The translations under genes and the position numbers were made by a program. This document shows, piece by piece, positions 51,604 to 63,289 of a stretch of DNA of 64,000 bases (position 1 is the stretch's first letter; every line of letters starts with the position of its first letter). Source of the stretch: Russula earlei (Eukaryota; Basidiomycota; Agaricomycetes; Russulales; Russulaceae); assembly GCA_025769875.1 (NCBI GenBank), contig JAGFNK010000148.1, forward strand, positions 48,050 to 112,049, in the 5' to 3' direction. The notes below the pieces were generated by a model, which saw only the letters and a list, made by a program, of their open reading frames with translations, made no database searches and was not told where the DNA came from.

Positions 51604-52655
51604 CAAACGTTGTTAGAGACCCTGCCATAGCCGTACGCAATAATGACCGGACCGGCCGGATCTTTAATAACGACTCTCTGGACGCCTTGAGATTGCAGCA
51701 CAGAATGCACGGCTCTATCTTGCAGAGCTAATGCAGGATTGTAACAACGCCGATGCTTCCTATAAGACAAACTGGATCACTGACGCACAAATACCAATCA
51801 CGCACCATATAGTGAACAAAGGTCACTGGCACCACCCATCGCTCTAAGGGAAGTCCTTTCTTTCTCAGTCCCCGAACTACATTTCTGAGTGTCCTCGCAG
51901 ATCTCTCGTAGTACGGAGTCCCTGATTGTTCGCCCAAGAATATTGAGTGGTAGAACTATTCGACGAGTTCTGGTCCATCGGCATGATCAGCCATCCCCTA
52001 CATTGTCCCAACTACACTCCGGAATCCACAGAATTGCATTTTTACCGTAAGGTGCAGGGCCTCAGAAATTCTTCCTTCTGTCATCTCAGCAGTATGACAC
52101 GCTGAGAGGAACGAAAACTCGGCGACAGGAAGTTGAGACCGGATGGGGTCAAGTAGTGTAATGGCGCTGACCAATGCCGGAAGCTGGAACGAAGCATCAA
52201 ACGGCTTCCCCGTGTTCCAACTTCCCATGGTGTGCAAAATGCGGAAAACCGACGGTCTCGGAGGCTCTCAACGACGGCGAAAAGGTGTTGCTTTACATAG
52301 GCGTGGGTACTTTTGTGTCGAGCCGTCGTTATAGCCCAAATTTCCGGCAATGCCTAGAGATTGTTCCGGTTGTGCCATAAGGATCGAAGGCTTTTCGAAA
52401 GCTCTTGGGCTAGGCTCGCAAGACTCTATGAGTGCAGATAACGTGTATGAGGGAATATATAGGTCCGAGAAATACCGCCTGCGTCCATTCACCTGATGGA
52501 AGTCGTCCCATCGCGTGGAGGGGGAGACGTGGAGGGGGAGAGAATAATGGCTACACGGGGGTGGTGTCGCGCGTGCGAACAAGCGGGCGGCCCGGGCGGC
52601 CCGTTCACAATCGTCGTCTGTGTCTGTGCAGCATCCGATCCCTAAACACCACCTA
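51604..52655. other. Unique loop between the inverted arms
   Basis: About 1.05 kb without likeness to the arms. No open frame shows a transposase, RepHel or reverse-transcriptase motif. It holds a short GGAGGGGGAGACGTGGAGGGGGAG direct repeat near 52516-52542 and an alternating GGGCGGCCCGGGCGGCCCG run near 52587-52605. Confidence 0.5.
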
Positions 52656-52828
52656 TACTATTGCTCTACAAAGCGGAATACCCTGTCTGTGATGGTCTAT
52701 TTAGTAGACAGTGGCTTGAAAATGCAAATCGCTGGCTGCTTGATCGCAGGAACACTCGAGACGAGGGACTAGTGGTCTGTTCTCATGTCGTTGATCAAAT
52801 GCCAGTGAGCTCTCCTTACAGCGGACAA

Positions 52829-52940
52829 GACACCATAGCCAACTGGTACCGGTAACAGACAAGAAATCTGTGTCCCTTCGAGCGTGCAGACAGAAATCTG
52901 CTCCTCTCTGGGAGTGCTGGGTTCGAATCCTGCTGGTGTA
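52829..52940 (+). repeat. tRNA-Ser-like unit P1
   Basis: GACACCATAGCC start, A box TAGCCAACTGG, hairpins at both anticodon-arm positions, B box GGTTCGAATCC, 3' acceptor TGGTGTA, then CTTCTTTTTGG terminator-like run. Confidence 0.85.
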
Positions 52941-53225
52941 TTGCTTCTTTTTGGCCACAAATCACAAGTCCCAATCTCGGAGAAGTCTTATCTGCCATCT
53001 GGGTGGTCCACCAATTCTGATCGTTGGTATGGAATCTTGTTGCAACCGCAATATTGCTGCTATTGCTTTCTCCACAAGGAGAAATGCACCGTATGTCATC
53101 GTCGATGGCAGACATGGGCTCACAAATGCAAATCACTCTGCTTGATTGCAGGAACGTTCAAGGACGAGCGATTAGTGGTCTATTTTCATGTCGTTGATCA
53201 AATGAGCTCTCCTTACAGCAAACAA

Positions 53226-53338
53226 GACATCGTAGCCAACTGGTACCAGTAACAGACAAGAAATCTGTTTCCCTTCGAGCGTTGCAGACAGGAAATCTGC
53301 TCCTCTTTGGGAGTGTGGGTTCGAATCCTGCTGGTGTA
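53226..53338 (+). repeat. tRNA-Ser-like unit P2
   Basis: Same layout as P1; the acceptor 5' side is GACATCG and the inter-hairpin link has one extra T, matching M3. A T5 run follows. Confidence 0.85.
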
Positions 53339-53615
53339 TTGCTTCTTTTTGACCACAAATCACAAAGTCCCTAATCTCGGAGAAGTCTTATCTGCCATCT
53401 GGGTGGTCCACCAATTCTTATGGAATTTTGTCGCAACCGCAACATCGCTGCTATCACTTTCTCCGCAAGGAGAAATGCACCGTATGTCATCATCGATGGT
53501 AGACATGGGCTCACAAATGCAGATCACTCTGCTTGATTGCAGGAACATTCAAGATGAGCAATTAGTGGTCTGTTCTCATGTCGTTGATCAAATGAGCTCT
53601 CCTTACAGTGAACAA

Positions 53616-53727
53616 GACACCATAGCCAACTGGTACCGGTAACAGACAAGAAATCTGTTTCCCTTCGAGCGTGCAGACAGGAAATCTGCTCCTCTTTGGG
53701 AGTGTGGGTTCGAATCCTGCTGGTGTA
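53616..53727 (+). repeat. tRNA-Ser-like unit P3 (clearest copy)
   Basis: Six of seven acceptor pairs form between GACACCA and TGGTGTA. The T arm is GTGGG-TTCGAAT-CCTGC. Hairpin 1 is ACAGA-CAAGAAA-TCTGT (loop triplet AGA) and hairpin 2 is GCAGA-CAGGAAA-TCTGC (loop triplet GGA). CTCC-TCTTT-GGGAG resembles a serine-tRNA variable arm. CTTCTTTTTGG follows. Confidence 0.88.
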
Positions 53728-53985
53728 TTGCTTCTTTTTGGCCACAAATCACAAAGTCCCAATCTCGGAGAAGAATGCTGATTGTTGGTATGGAATCTTG
53801 TTGCAACCGCAACATCGCTGCTATTGCTTTCTCCGCAAGGATAAATGAACCGTATGTCATCGTCGATGGCAGACATGGGCTCACAAATGCAAATCACTCT
53901 GCTTGATTGGATGAACATTCAAGACGGGCGATTAGTGGTCCGTTCTCATGTTGTTGATCAAATGGGTTCTCCTCACAGCGAACAA

Positions 53986-54097
53986 GACACCATAGCCAAC
54001 TGGAAACGGTAACAGACAAGAAATCTGTTTCCCTTCGAGCGTGCAGACAGGAAATCTGCTCCTCTTTGGGAGTCCAGGTTCGACTCCTGCTGATGTA
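53986..54097 (+). repeat. tRNA-Ser-like unit P4
   Basis: The D-loop is altered (TGGAAACGGT), the B box is GGTTCGACTCC, and the 3' acceptor is TGATGTA. A T5 run follows (TTTCTTTTTG). Confidence 0.8.
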
Positions 54098-54392
54098 TCG
54101 TTTCTTTTTGTCACAACTCATGAAGTCTCTATCTTGGAGAAATCTTATGCTAGGAACAATGTCATCCGAGTGGTCCACCAATCTGGTCATTAGTCCGGCA
54201 TCCTGTGGTGGTCGCGCTCCCAACATCGCTGATATCACTTGCTTGACACAAATACCATGAACGTGATTGTCCATTGCAGACAGTGGTTTGACAACGCAAC
54301 ATACTGACTACTTGATTGCAGGGATCACGAGATGAGGGATCAGAATCTACAGTCATGTCATTCATAGCATAAGATCCCCTCATGGTATGCAA

Positions 54393-54500
54393 GACATCAT
54401 ACTCGACTGGTCACGTTAACAAACAAGAAATCTGTTTCTTCGAAGATGCAGACAGGAAATATGCTCCTGTGTGAGTGCAAGTTCGAATCCGGCTGGTGTG
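54393..54500 (+). repeat. tRNA-Ser-like unit P5, diverged
   Basis: The A box is degraded (ACTCGACTGG), both hairpins are still visible, the B box is AGTTCGAATCC, and there is no T run. It is the outermost and oldest-looking copy. Confidence 0.7.
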
Positions 54501-55186
54501 CCGCTCAACGCTCAGACGAGCCGTAGTTTTTATCTAGAGTGCTTGTGATTGCGTCGATGGCCTTTTATTCAGATCGAACGCTCCATCGACCGTGATCGCA
54601 GGGCTTGAAAGACTTGCAATGGTTTGGTCAACTCCGTGGTGTGACGCAGAAAGGGTATGATGTAAAGGAGAATTCCCGCTCGCATCGGAATCCTTCTGAG
54701 CTCGCGATCGTCGCCACAGTCGGTGGAGACGAGTAGTAGAACTGCGTGTGGGTTCCAGATCAATGGCATATAAGCCTTTTGTCGACCGTACGTGCTATCC
54801 ACGGCCATAGGACTCTGAAAGCACCGCATCCCGTTCGATCTGCGCAGTTAACCAGAGTGCCGCCCAGTTAGTACCACGGTGGGGGACCACGCGGGAATCC
54901 TGGGTGCCGTGGTTTTTTACTTTGCATTTTAGCACAAATTCCGAAGCCAGAGTTCACCTCGCTAATGCTTGTTCTTTTTTCCTTTTTCTTTTCCTTTGAA
55001 TACACTAATGTCGTGACACTTCGATATAAACATGTACTTTTTTACATGCAGCATTGACTGTCCTGCCTGCAAACCACACGGTGGGGGACTGAAGGTGACG
55101 TTTCTGTAGGTACGACTAATCCATCACTGCTCTACCTCATCCAAGACAGCATCTTCACATACAATTCGTCCGATTTACTACATCCT
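54501..55186. other. Intergenic region downstream of the oxoprolinase-like gene
   Basis: No HyuB-like coding sequence was found here, though it would be expected if the neighbouring gene were full length. A GGTGGGGGAC motif occurs at about 54879 and again at about 55080. Otherwise nothing recognisable. Confidence 0.45.
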
Positions 55187-57950
55187 TCACAGCATGATAA
55201 CTAACTGTCTATTGGTCAACACAGCCCTCGCACCAGGTACCACCACAATTGTCTGCGTGTCATCAATCACGATCGCGGGCCCATCTACAGCATCTCCAAC
55301 TTCCAGTTTTCCGAGCTCGAAGACCGGCGTGTCATCCACTCGGCCGATCTTGTCGAAATATACCGAGTGTCGGGTCGCCGCGCCTTCAGGCCCTATCACT
55401 CGGGGGCGCAGCTGGTCGAGCTCATCGAAGACCGATAGATCTGGCTTGTCGGCGGTCACGCCGATGCTGCGGACCTTGATGTCGTCCACGATGACGCGGG
55501 CTTCGTCCAACAGAAAACCAAACTCGGCTTTGTACGCGCGGCGAAAAGCACCGAGGTAGTCGCCGTCCTCGCCGTCCTCCGGAAGGACCATAAGCGCGGT
55601 GTCCGTCCCGTTAAAGCGCATATTGAGCATCCGCTCCGTCCGGATATGCTCAGGGGCGAAGCCCTGCTTCTCGAGCTCCTTCCGCGTTGCGTCCGTGAGA
55701 ACGTCGAGACGGGAGGAGAGCGTGGGCACGTTCCCCGCTGTGTAAAATGTGGACGCGGGTTCCTGTCTCTCGTACACGCTGGACAGCAGAACAGATTAGC
55801 AGACGCAAGGAGCGAGTCGAGAAAGAGTTGACACCGTTCCGACAGGGCGAGACCATAGGCGGACAGGATGGAGCTGTACCGGTGAATCAAAACGGTTCTG
55901 ATGCCGAGCAAGGAAGCAATCTCGCAAGCATGCTGTCCACCGGCGCCGCCAAAGCTCGCCAGTCTACGCGGTGTCCAAAATAAGGACTCCATTCACTGGT
56001 TAGGATGCATGTTGTGCTTACATATGGGAAGAAGTCGCATATCCTTTCGCCTCAGTCAGCGCGCGTATAGGACGACACATGGTCTCGTTAGCGACTTTGA
56101 TGAATCTATGCAGTATTCAGGCACGAAATTCGGGATTTCCGCACGTCACACACCCACCCATAAATGATCTCGTCCAGACTCAGATCGCTCGCAGAACTTT
56201 CGTTGATCTCTTGCACAAGTTTCTCGAACTCCCGGCGGGACGCATCCACGTCCAAAGGCTCTTTTTCTGACTTGCCAAATATCTTTGGGAAATAATCGGG
56301 GATGAGCCGTCCGAGGAGGAGATTGGCGTCTGTCACTGCCAAAGGACCGCCTTTTCTGCATCACGCCTTGAATCCTGGCTTCTGAGGAACGAAGAATCCA
56401 CTCACCGATAGCAGGTCGGACCCGGTTCTGCTCCCGCACTTTCGGGCCCAGCAAGGAACAGGCCGTTGCGGAACGTGAGACAGGAGCCACCGCCGGCTGC
56501 GACGGTGTTGATATCGAGCTGTGGTGACTGAATCGTGACGCCTGCGGTGGTTGTCTCGTACACGACCTCGTAGCGTCCGGAGAAACGCGATACATCCGTA
56601 GATGTACCTCCCACGTCGAGCCTATCATCAACACACGCTTGTGAGCCAAGGCATGGAACAATAAGGGCTAGCTGGAAGATACGGACCCTATGATCGGCGT
56701 CTTCCGCTTTTCGTCCCAGCTTGTGCGCGCGTACCCTACTACGCCGCCCGCTGGCCCGCTCAGAATAGTTTTCAATCCAGAAAAGCCGGAGACGTCCACA
56801 AGCCCGCCATCGCTGCTCATAAATTCGACACGTGGGAGCTCCGCAAAACCGGAAAAGAATCCATCAAGGTATGCGCGCAGGATGGGCGTCAGATATGCGT
56901 CAGCGGTGGCGGAGACACCCCGCGGCACCATTTTTATCATGGGCAAGAGCTGAGATGACAGGGAAATGTGTTCGAAACCTAGAGAGGACGCCACTCTCCC
57001 GACTCGAAGTTCGTGTTCCGGGAAGGTATAAGAGTGCGCAAGCACGACCGCGACTGAACGGTAGCCATCATCGTAGAGCGTCTGAAGGTCTGCTCTGACG
57101 GAAACCTCGTCTGGGATAACGTCGCGTTGGTGAAGGTGCGCTCGGCTGGGGATTAAATATATGCACCTGGCTCTTTGAGGATCCTCACCGCTTCTCCCGA
57201 GACTCCTTGGACGACTCTCCCTGGCCCTTCTGCGTCTCCCTTTCGGTCCCATCCTTCCCCCCTATACCCTCTTTCGATGTGACCGTTTTCATCGAAAACG
57301 ACCTTATGTTCCTCCGCCTGGGGGTCGCTCGTATAGCCCACAAGGGTGACGCGCTCGTCGATTTCTACGACTGTCGAGTATAACGGTGGTGGACGACGGA
57401 TGTTGAGATCAAAAATCTTTGGACGAGACTGATTTCCGATCAGTAAAAGGTCTTTAAAGCCTTTGGTGATGAGAAGGGCGTGCTTGCGACCTTTGCGTTC
57501 GAGGAGTGCATTGGTGGCAACAGTCGTGGATAGACGAATGTAATCTGATAATGAATCACCAATGTAGAGACATGGGCGGAGTTCAAGGGCTAAGGCGCAC
57601 CAATCTTGGCGATGTCAAGTTTTTCGCCTCTTGGTATTTCTTGTCCGGTGACAGCCTCTAGCACACGCCGTATACCCTCCGTTGGCGCATCGTTGTAATT
57701 GGAAGGATCCTGTGATACTGAACAGGAATGAGATTTTGATGCGAATCACAGGACAGTTGCGAGTAACGCGCAAAGCTTAACGATCAATTCCCTCCTGTGC
57801 TCGTTGTTATCTGGATCAGGATAATCTCTGCGATTAACAATAACAAGTTGGTCAAGGGAAGGACGTGGTGTGTTGAACGCACGCGTAGACGTCGCAGAAC
57901 GTGCCTCCACGATCCGCCGAGATTCTAATTGAATGGTCCGGTATCGCCAT
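55187..57950 (-). CDS. 5-oxoprolinase-like protein ending after the HyuA half
   Basis: 5-Oxoprolinase opens 5-oxoproline to glutamate with ATP (glutathione cycle). Exons in coding order are 57950-57883, 57827-57755, 57709-57601, 57544-57167, 57110-56687, 56621-56406, 56355-56158, 56105-56022, 55963-55835 and 55778-55187; about 756 residues with consistent phases. Family marks are [12 protein letters not shown] at the N-terminus, [102 protein letters not shown] and [13 protein letters not shown]. The gene stops in [17 protein letters not shown], the junction where fungal oxoprolinases (about 1280 residues) run on into the HyuB domain. It is either a truncated gene or a stand-alone HyuA. The end of exon 2 is the least certain splice site. 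Confidence 0.85.
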
Positions 57951-58051
57951 CCCTTCACCTTCACTGTGCTTAGTTGGTCGAAATGTCCATATACAAATCA
58001 CATATTATGGCCTGGCCTAACGCCTAACAGTGACTGATTATGTCAGACAAA

Positions 58052-59573
<1,522 letters not shown>

Positions 59574-60383
59574 TGTATGTCTTGTTGTTCTTGTCGCCTC
59601 TCTCTGTCTCCTCTCTGTTTTTTATAGATTTCCTCAAATTCAAGTTGAGTCAGCCCGAGACAGCACGGATGGCGGTTAATCAGCAACTTCTCGGCGCTCA
59701 TCTCGGTGACGTCACTCCGGGTAACAGCAAATGCCCGACCCGAACATGTCCCTGTGGTTGGTCGACGATTCGAGACGGTCGTATGGATGACTGATAATCA
59801 TATCCTCTCCGCGGTGATCGCCTATGCCGTGGGCTCAATCCACGTAGTGCGTTCCCATCCTCGTTCTGCTCGCAACCGATCCCCGCACGTCACTGAATCC
59901 GGGCCCCACACAAACTGCGGTGGCGCCGTATGCGTGCGTCAGGGCGGCCACCGAAGGCGAGCTCCCGTCGGACCCGCTGCGGAGCTGGCTTATTCCACTC
60001 AGTGACCTTACGCGCACGCTCGAGCCCAGCACTCCCGACGTGCCAACGAACGACGACAGGACGAGAATGCGTGCCCAGGTCCGGAAGGTCGTCGAGGTAA
60101 GCGTGCGAAAGCAAGTTGAGAAAGTCGACGAAACCGCGCCGTGAAGAATTAATGGATGGGTAGAGGGCAGTGAGTGACCTGTGGGCGCACGACCTCGTGT
60201 ATGAGCTCGAGACTGGCAAACTGTTGAAACTGTCGGACGCCACGAGAGAGCCCTAAGGCTGAAGAGGCGCGGCATGACTGTGTACAAATCTTATTAGGTA
60301 CCAAGTCGTACGTGCTGCGATAAAAAAGAAATCCCTGAACGGGACATACTACTAGCTACTTCCCAGTCACCTCAGTATTTTGT
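59574..60383. other. Intergenic region before the copia element
   Basis: About 800 bp with no supported gene; it includes the promoter of the reductase. Antisense frames at 59835-60287 have no family likeness. Confidence 0.4.
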
Positions 60384-60921
60384 TGTAAATTCCCGAGCGC
60401 GAGTGAACTCGATCGCGAGCGCACGAGAACGAGTGAGTTGTCCCCTCAGTCGATACACATACCCGTACCATTAGGCCACCCTAAGTGGATTTAGTTATTT
60501 ACAACAATTAGTGCCTAGACTAACTAACTAGTCTGGATGTCTATTGGCTTGATCATTGTCCCGTTTCTTGCATACCCTTCATCCATGGAGTTATAGAATC
60601 CGCACCTGCTTCCTACTTATATGAGTAGACAAAACACTTACCTTCCCTCAGTGATCGCTTACGCATGCAAGTCACTGAGGTACGTTCTTTTAGCTACCCT
60701 TTTCTTATGTTCCATAAGTGCTCATACCTGGATAGCACAGTCATTGCTTATTCAGGTAATATATCTTCCAGTGATCGCTTACGCGCGTGAGTCACTGAGC
60801 ACAGTCATTGCTTATTCAGCGACCCTCGCGAGTGTGAACATGTAGGCCTCCCTTCGGACGTGGCACTCACTCACAAAAACTGTCGTTTCTCCCACTCTCG
60901 TTAAACCCCATAGTTTTTACA
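60384..60921 (+). repeat. Probable 5' LTR of the copia element
   Basis: The segment starts TGTAAA and ends TTTACA, with GGTTATGGGCCC directly after the end in the primer-binding position and the gag start codon inside that motif. It contains two 31-bp hairpin-forming repeats and a doubled 21-bp motif (below). The 3' LTR is outside the window, so the ends cannot be confirmed. Confidence 0.5.
60647..60819. repeat. Interleaved direct repeats with hairpin arms in the LTR
   Basis: CAGTGATCGCTTACGC...GTCACTGAG occurs at 60649-60679 and 60769-60799. The first copy forms a hairpin with 9-bp arms (CCTCAGTGA / TCACTGAGG). GCACAGTCATTGCTTATTCAG occurs at 60735-60755 and 60799-60819. Confidence 0.85.
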
Positions 60922-62059
60922 GGTTATGGGCCCTGGCCCTCAGATGGCTCCCACATCCTCAGCTGTACCCACAACTCCATTGCCTGCGCCTTCACCTGGG
61001 ACTTTTGATCAACTCCCAGCCATTATCCCTCATCTTGAACTGAACGGCTCCAACTGGGCTGTGTTCACCATGCGCTTCACACAAGCTATGGAGGCAACTG
61101 ACAGAATGGGGTATTTTGACAGAACCGCCATGCACCCTGCCCCAGCAAACCCGCAGAGTCCAACCGCCAATGAAGACCTGGCTGTGAAGGCCTGGGACCA
61201 CAATGACCGCATCGCATGGTTCCTGCTCTGCCAACGTCTCCCCAATGCTGTCGCAGTACACGTGGGACGTCTCAACACTGTGGAGGCATGCTGGAACTTA
61301 GTCTCGCAGGAGTACAAGCTAAAAAGCGAATACGCGCAGAGCAACCGGCTCCAAGCCTTCTTGGAGAGCCGTTGCGCTAAGGGCACGGATGTTCGCATCT
61401 TCCTACAAGATCTCCGTTTCAAGCGTGAGGAGCTCCATGCGTCTGGAGTCAGTGTTTCTGATGCGGAATACCAGCGCACCATCCTTTGCAGCATCCCTGA
61501 GGAGCTAGCGCGATTCGCGTCCGGACTTATGACAGTGGCGCGACTTACCAACACTACTAGCCAAGTCTCCATGGACTCCCTCATCACCTCTATATGCGAA
61601 GAAGCGGATCAAATTAAGACCTGCCGTGGGTGTGGCCAACATAGCCAAAGCTCGGGCAGAAGGGACCAGCAGCCGGATGAGGCCTTAGCTGCTCATGGGT
61701 CCAACGACGCTAGGTGTTAAGATCTGACAGATCTTAGCACCGACTCTTTAGTGAAAGAGTTGCTTGATATAGTTCAAGCACTAGACTTCGAACCCTTTGA
61801 TATTATCTCAGGAAGATTGAATGTAGAAAAGAGAGGGACCTCTTTCAGTTAGAGTCTGCACTATAATTTGTTTAGATGGTTGACAAGATGGATATCTTGT
61901 AAAATTGTGTAAGTTGAGCGTAAGGCTCAACTTCTTGGTTCCACAGACTATTTATACGATATCTCGATAACTACTGATCCGATTCGTACGAAACTCAGGG
62001 TGCACATAGCTGAAAACAAGTAGTATCCAAATACGAAAAGCGCAATTCAGAACGTTAGA

Positions 62060-62081
62060 AATGACTCACGTGTGAGTCATT
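62060..62081. promoter_or_regulatory. Paired TGACTCA / TGAGTCA sites around CACGTG
   Basis: The 20 bases at 62061-62080 read ATGACTCACGTGTGAGTCAT. Two bZIP (Gcn4/AP-1 type) half-palindromes in inverted order overlap a central CACGTG E-box. Lying inside an LTR it may be a promoter or enhancer element. Function is inferred from the motif only. Confidence 0.45.
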
Positions 62082-62092
62082 CTTTCCTAGTA

Positions 62093-62156
62093 TCAGTAAG
62101 CAATCAGTAAGCAATCAGTAAGCAATCAGTCAGCAGTCTGTAAGCAATCAGTAAGC
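62093..62156. repeat. 11-bp tandem repeat in the solo LTR
   Basis: Copies of CAATCAGTAAG and close variants (CAATCAGTCAG, CAGTCTGTAAG) lie head to tail, with a last diverged copy near 62155-62168. Confidence 0.9.
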
Positions 62157-63289
62157 AGATTGATAAGCAAACACATGAGTAATCACAGATGAGTCAGCGA
62201 AAATAGATGACAGTCGGAGAATCAAGAGAATCTTAACACTAGGAAGAAGCGTCGCCGAGGCAAGTGCCACAATTGCGGGAAACCAGGACACTGGGCGCGC
62301 GAGTGCCGCTCCCCGAAGAAGGAGGGGAATGCAGGAGCGCAGCCCGCACCCAAGTCTGGCAGCACCCCAGCACCCACCAAAGCAGAAACCCGACCAGTCG
62401 GGTCAGCAAACGCCATTGCCGATGATGCGGTCGAAGCAGACAGGTTTTGGCTGGCCGAGGAGGCAGACGGCACTGCTCACATTTCACCCAGTGACTCAAC
62501 TTGCTCCTTACAGGGAGACGCATGTGTTGAAAGTACAACTGCAGGGGAGTTTTCGAACTCACCTGAAAGGATGCAGCAGACGGCCATGTCCATTGTTGCC
62601 AACAGCAGCAAGACCCGCATCGAGCTCTACGATTCCGGAGCCACAAAGCATATTAGCCCCTATAGAGGGGACTTCATTGGCTATCACCCCCTTTCGCCAC
62701 CCATAACCCTCGTCACCGCAAATCAGCAGCAGTTTCAAGCGATCGGTGTTGGATCGCTAACTGTACAGGTACCAGATGTGGGCGGCTGGCGCACATTAAC
62801 ACTTCAAGGAGTTCTCCACGTGCCGAAAGTTGCTTACACACTTGTTTTGCTCAGAGCCCTAGATCAGGAGGGCTATTGCATGGAGCTGCATAATGGATTT
62901 TTGGACATCGTTGCTCCGAGAGGTGGGCGAGTAGCTCACATACCCCGCAGTGCATGCGGACTATATCGTGTAGAGTGCAGCACTGAATATGTTCACTCTG
63001 TTGAACTTTCAGTCATGGAGCTACATAGATGCCTTGGTCACATCGCAATTGGAAGTGCCCTCAAACTAGTTCAAACAGGAGCAGTTCGAGGCATTACCAT
63101 TGACACTACATCCAAGCCGAGCGACTGCGAAGCATGTATATTCGCCTGCACTACCCGCTTCCCCATACTGAAAGTGCGTCACAGCACTCCCGCTCAGCAT
63201 TTTGGGGAAGAGATCAACAGCGATCTCTGGGGGCCTGCATCCGTTGCAACATGCCAGGGTCAAAAACACTTCATTACATTCACTGACTC

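Larger units (their letters stand above)
50279..54500. mobile_element. Foldback-like inverted repeat with arms of tandem tRNA-Ser-derived units
   Basis: The left arm (about 50279-51600) and right arm (about 52655-54500) are inverted copies of each other. Each arm is a tandem array of a unit of about 370-400 bp that contains a tRNA-like Pol III segment and a spacer. The inner arm ends are clear: the block around 51575-51603 (CATTCCGCTTTGTAGAGCAATAG) recurs inverted at about 52660-52685. Between the arms is a unique loop of about 1.05 kb without a recognised protein. Four tRNA-like copies point to the minus strand and five to the plus strand. The outermost right unit is the most diverged. The architecture resembles foldback elements; no transposase and no target duplication was identified. 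Confidence 0.75.
61715..62238. mobile_element. Solo LTR inside the copia gag, with 5-bp target duplication
   Basis: The 524-bp insert begins TGTTAAGAT and ends ATCTTAACA (9-bp inverted ends, TG...CA). It is flanked by CTAGG at 61710-61714 and at 62239-62243. That is the signature of LTR integration and later LTR-LTR recombination. It contains no protein-coding sequence. Confidence 0.9.
60926..63289 (+). pseudogene. Ty1/copia gag-pol, interrupted
   Basis: Gag starts at 60926 (MGPGPQMAP), with the copia capsid-like block AWFLLCQRLPNAVAVHV and EACWNLVSQEY near residues 90-135. It is cut after codon 263 by the solo LTR at 61715-62238. Past the insertion (from 62244) the same frame continues with the zinc knuckle CHNCGKPGHWARECRSP, the aspartic protease DSGATKHIS, and the integrase start MELHRCLGHI, CEACIFA and SDLWGP. 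It is cut again at about 63290, before the integrase catalytic aspartates are complete. Reverse transcriptase and RNase H are not in the window. The element is therefore dead at this locus unless supplied in trans. Without the insertions the frame would be open, so the breaks are recent relative to the element. Confidence 0.88.

Noticed and set aside
50279..54500. Array of functional tRNA-Ser genes
   Set aside because: Every copy checked lacks U33, has an extra hairpin that a normal tRNA cannot hold and sits in a tandem repeat; at best they are tRNA-derived.
50279..54500. CRISPR-like array
   Set aside because: The repeat unit is about 390 bp with homologous spacers, in a eukaryotic genome, with no cas genes.
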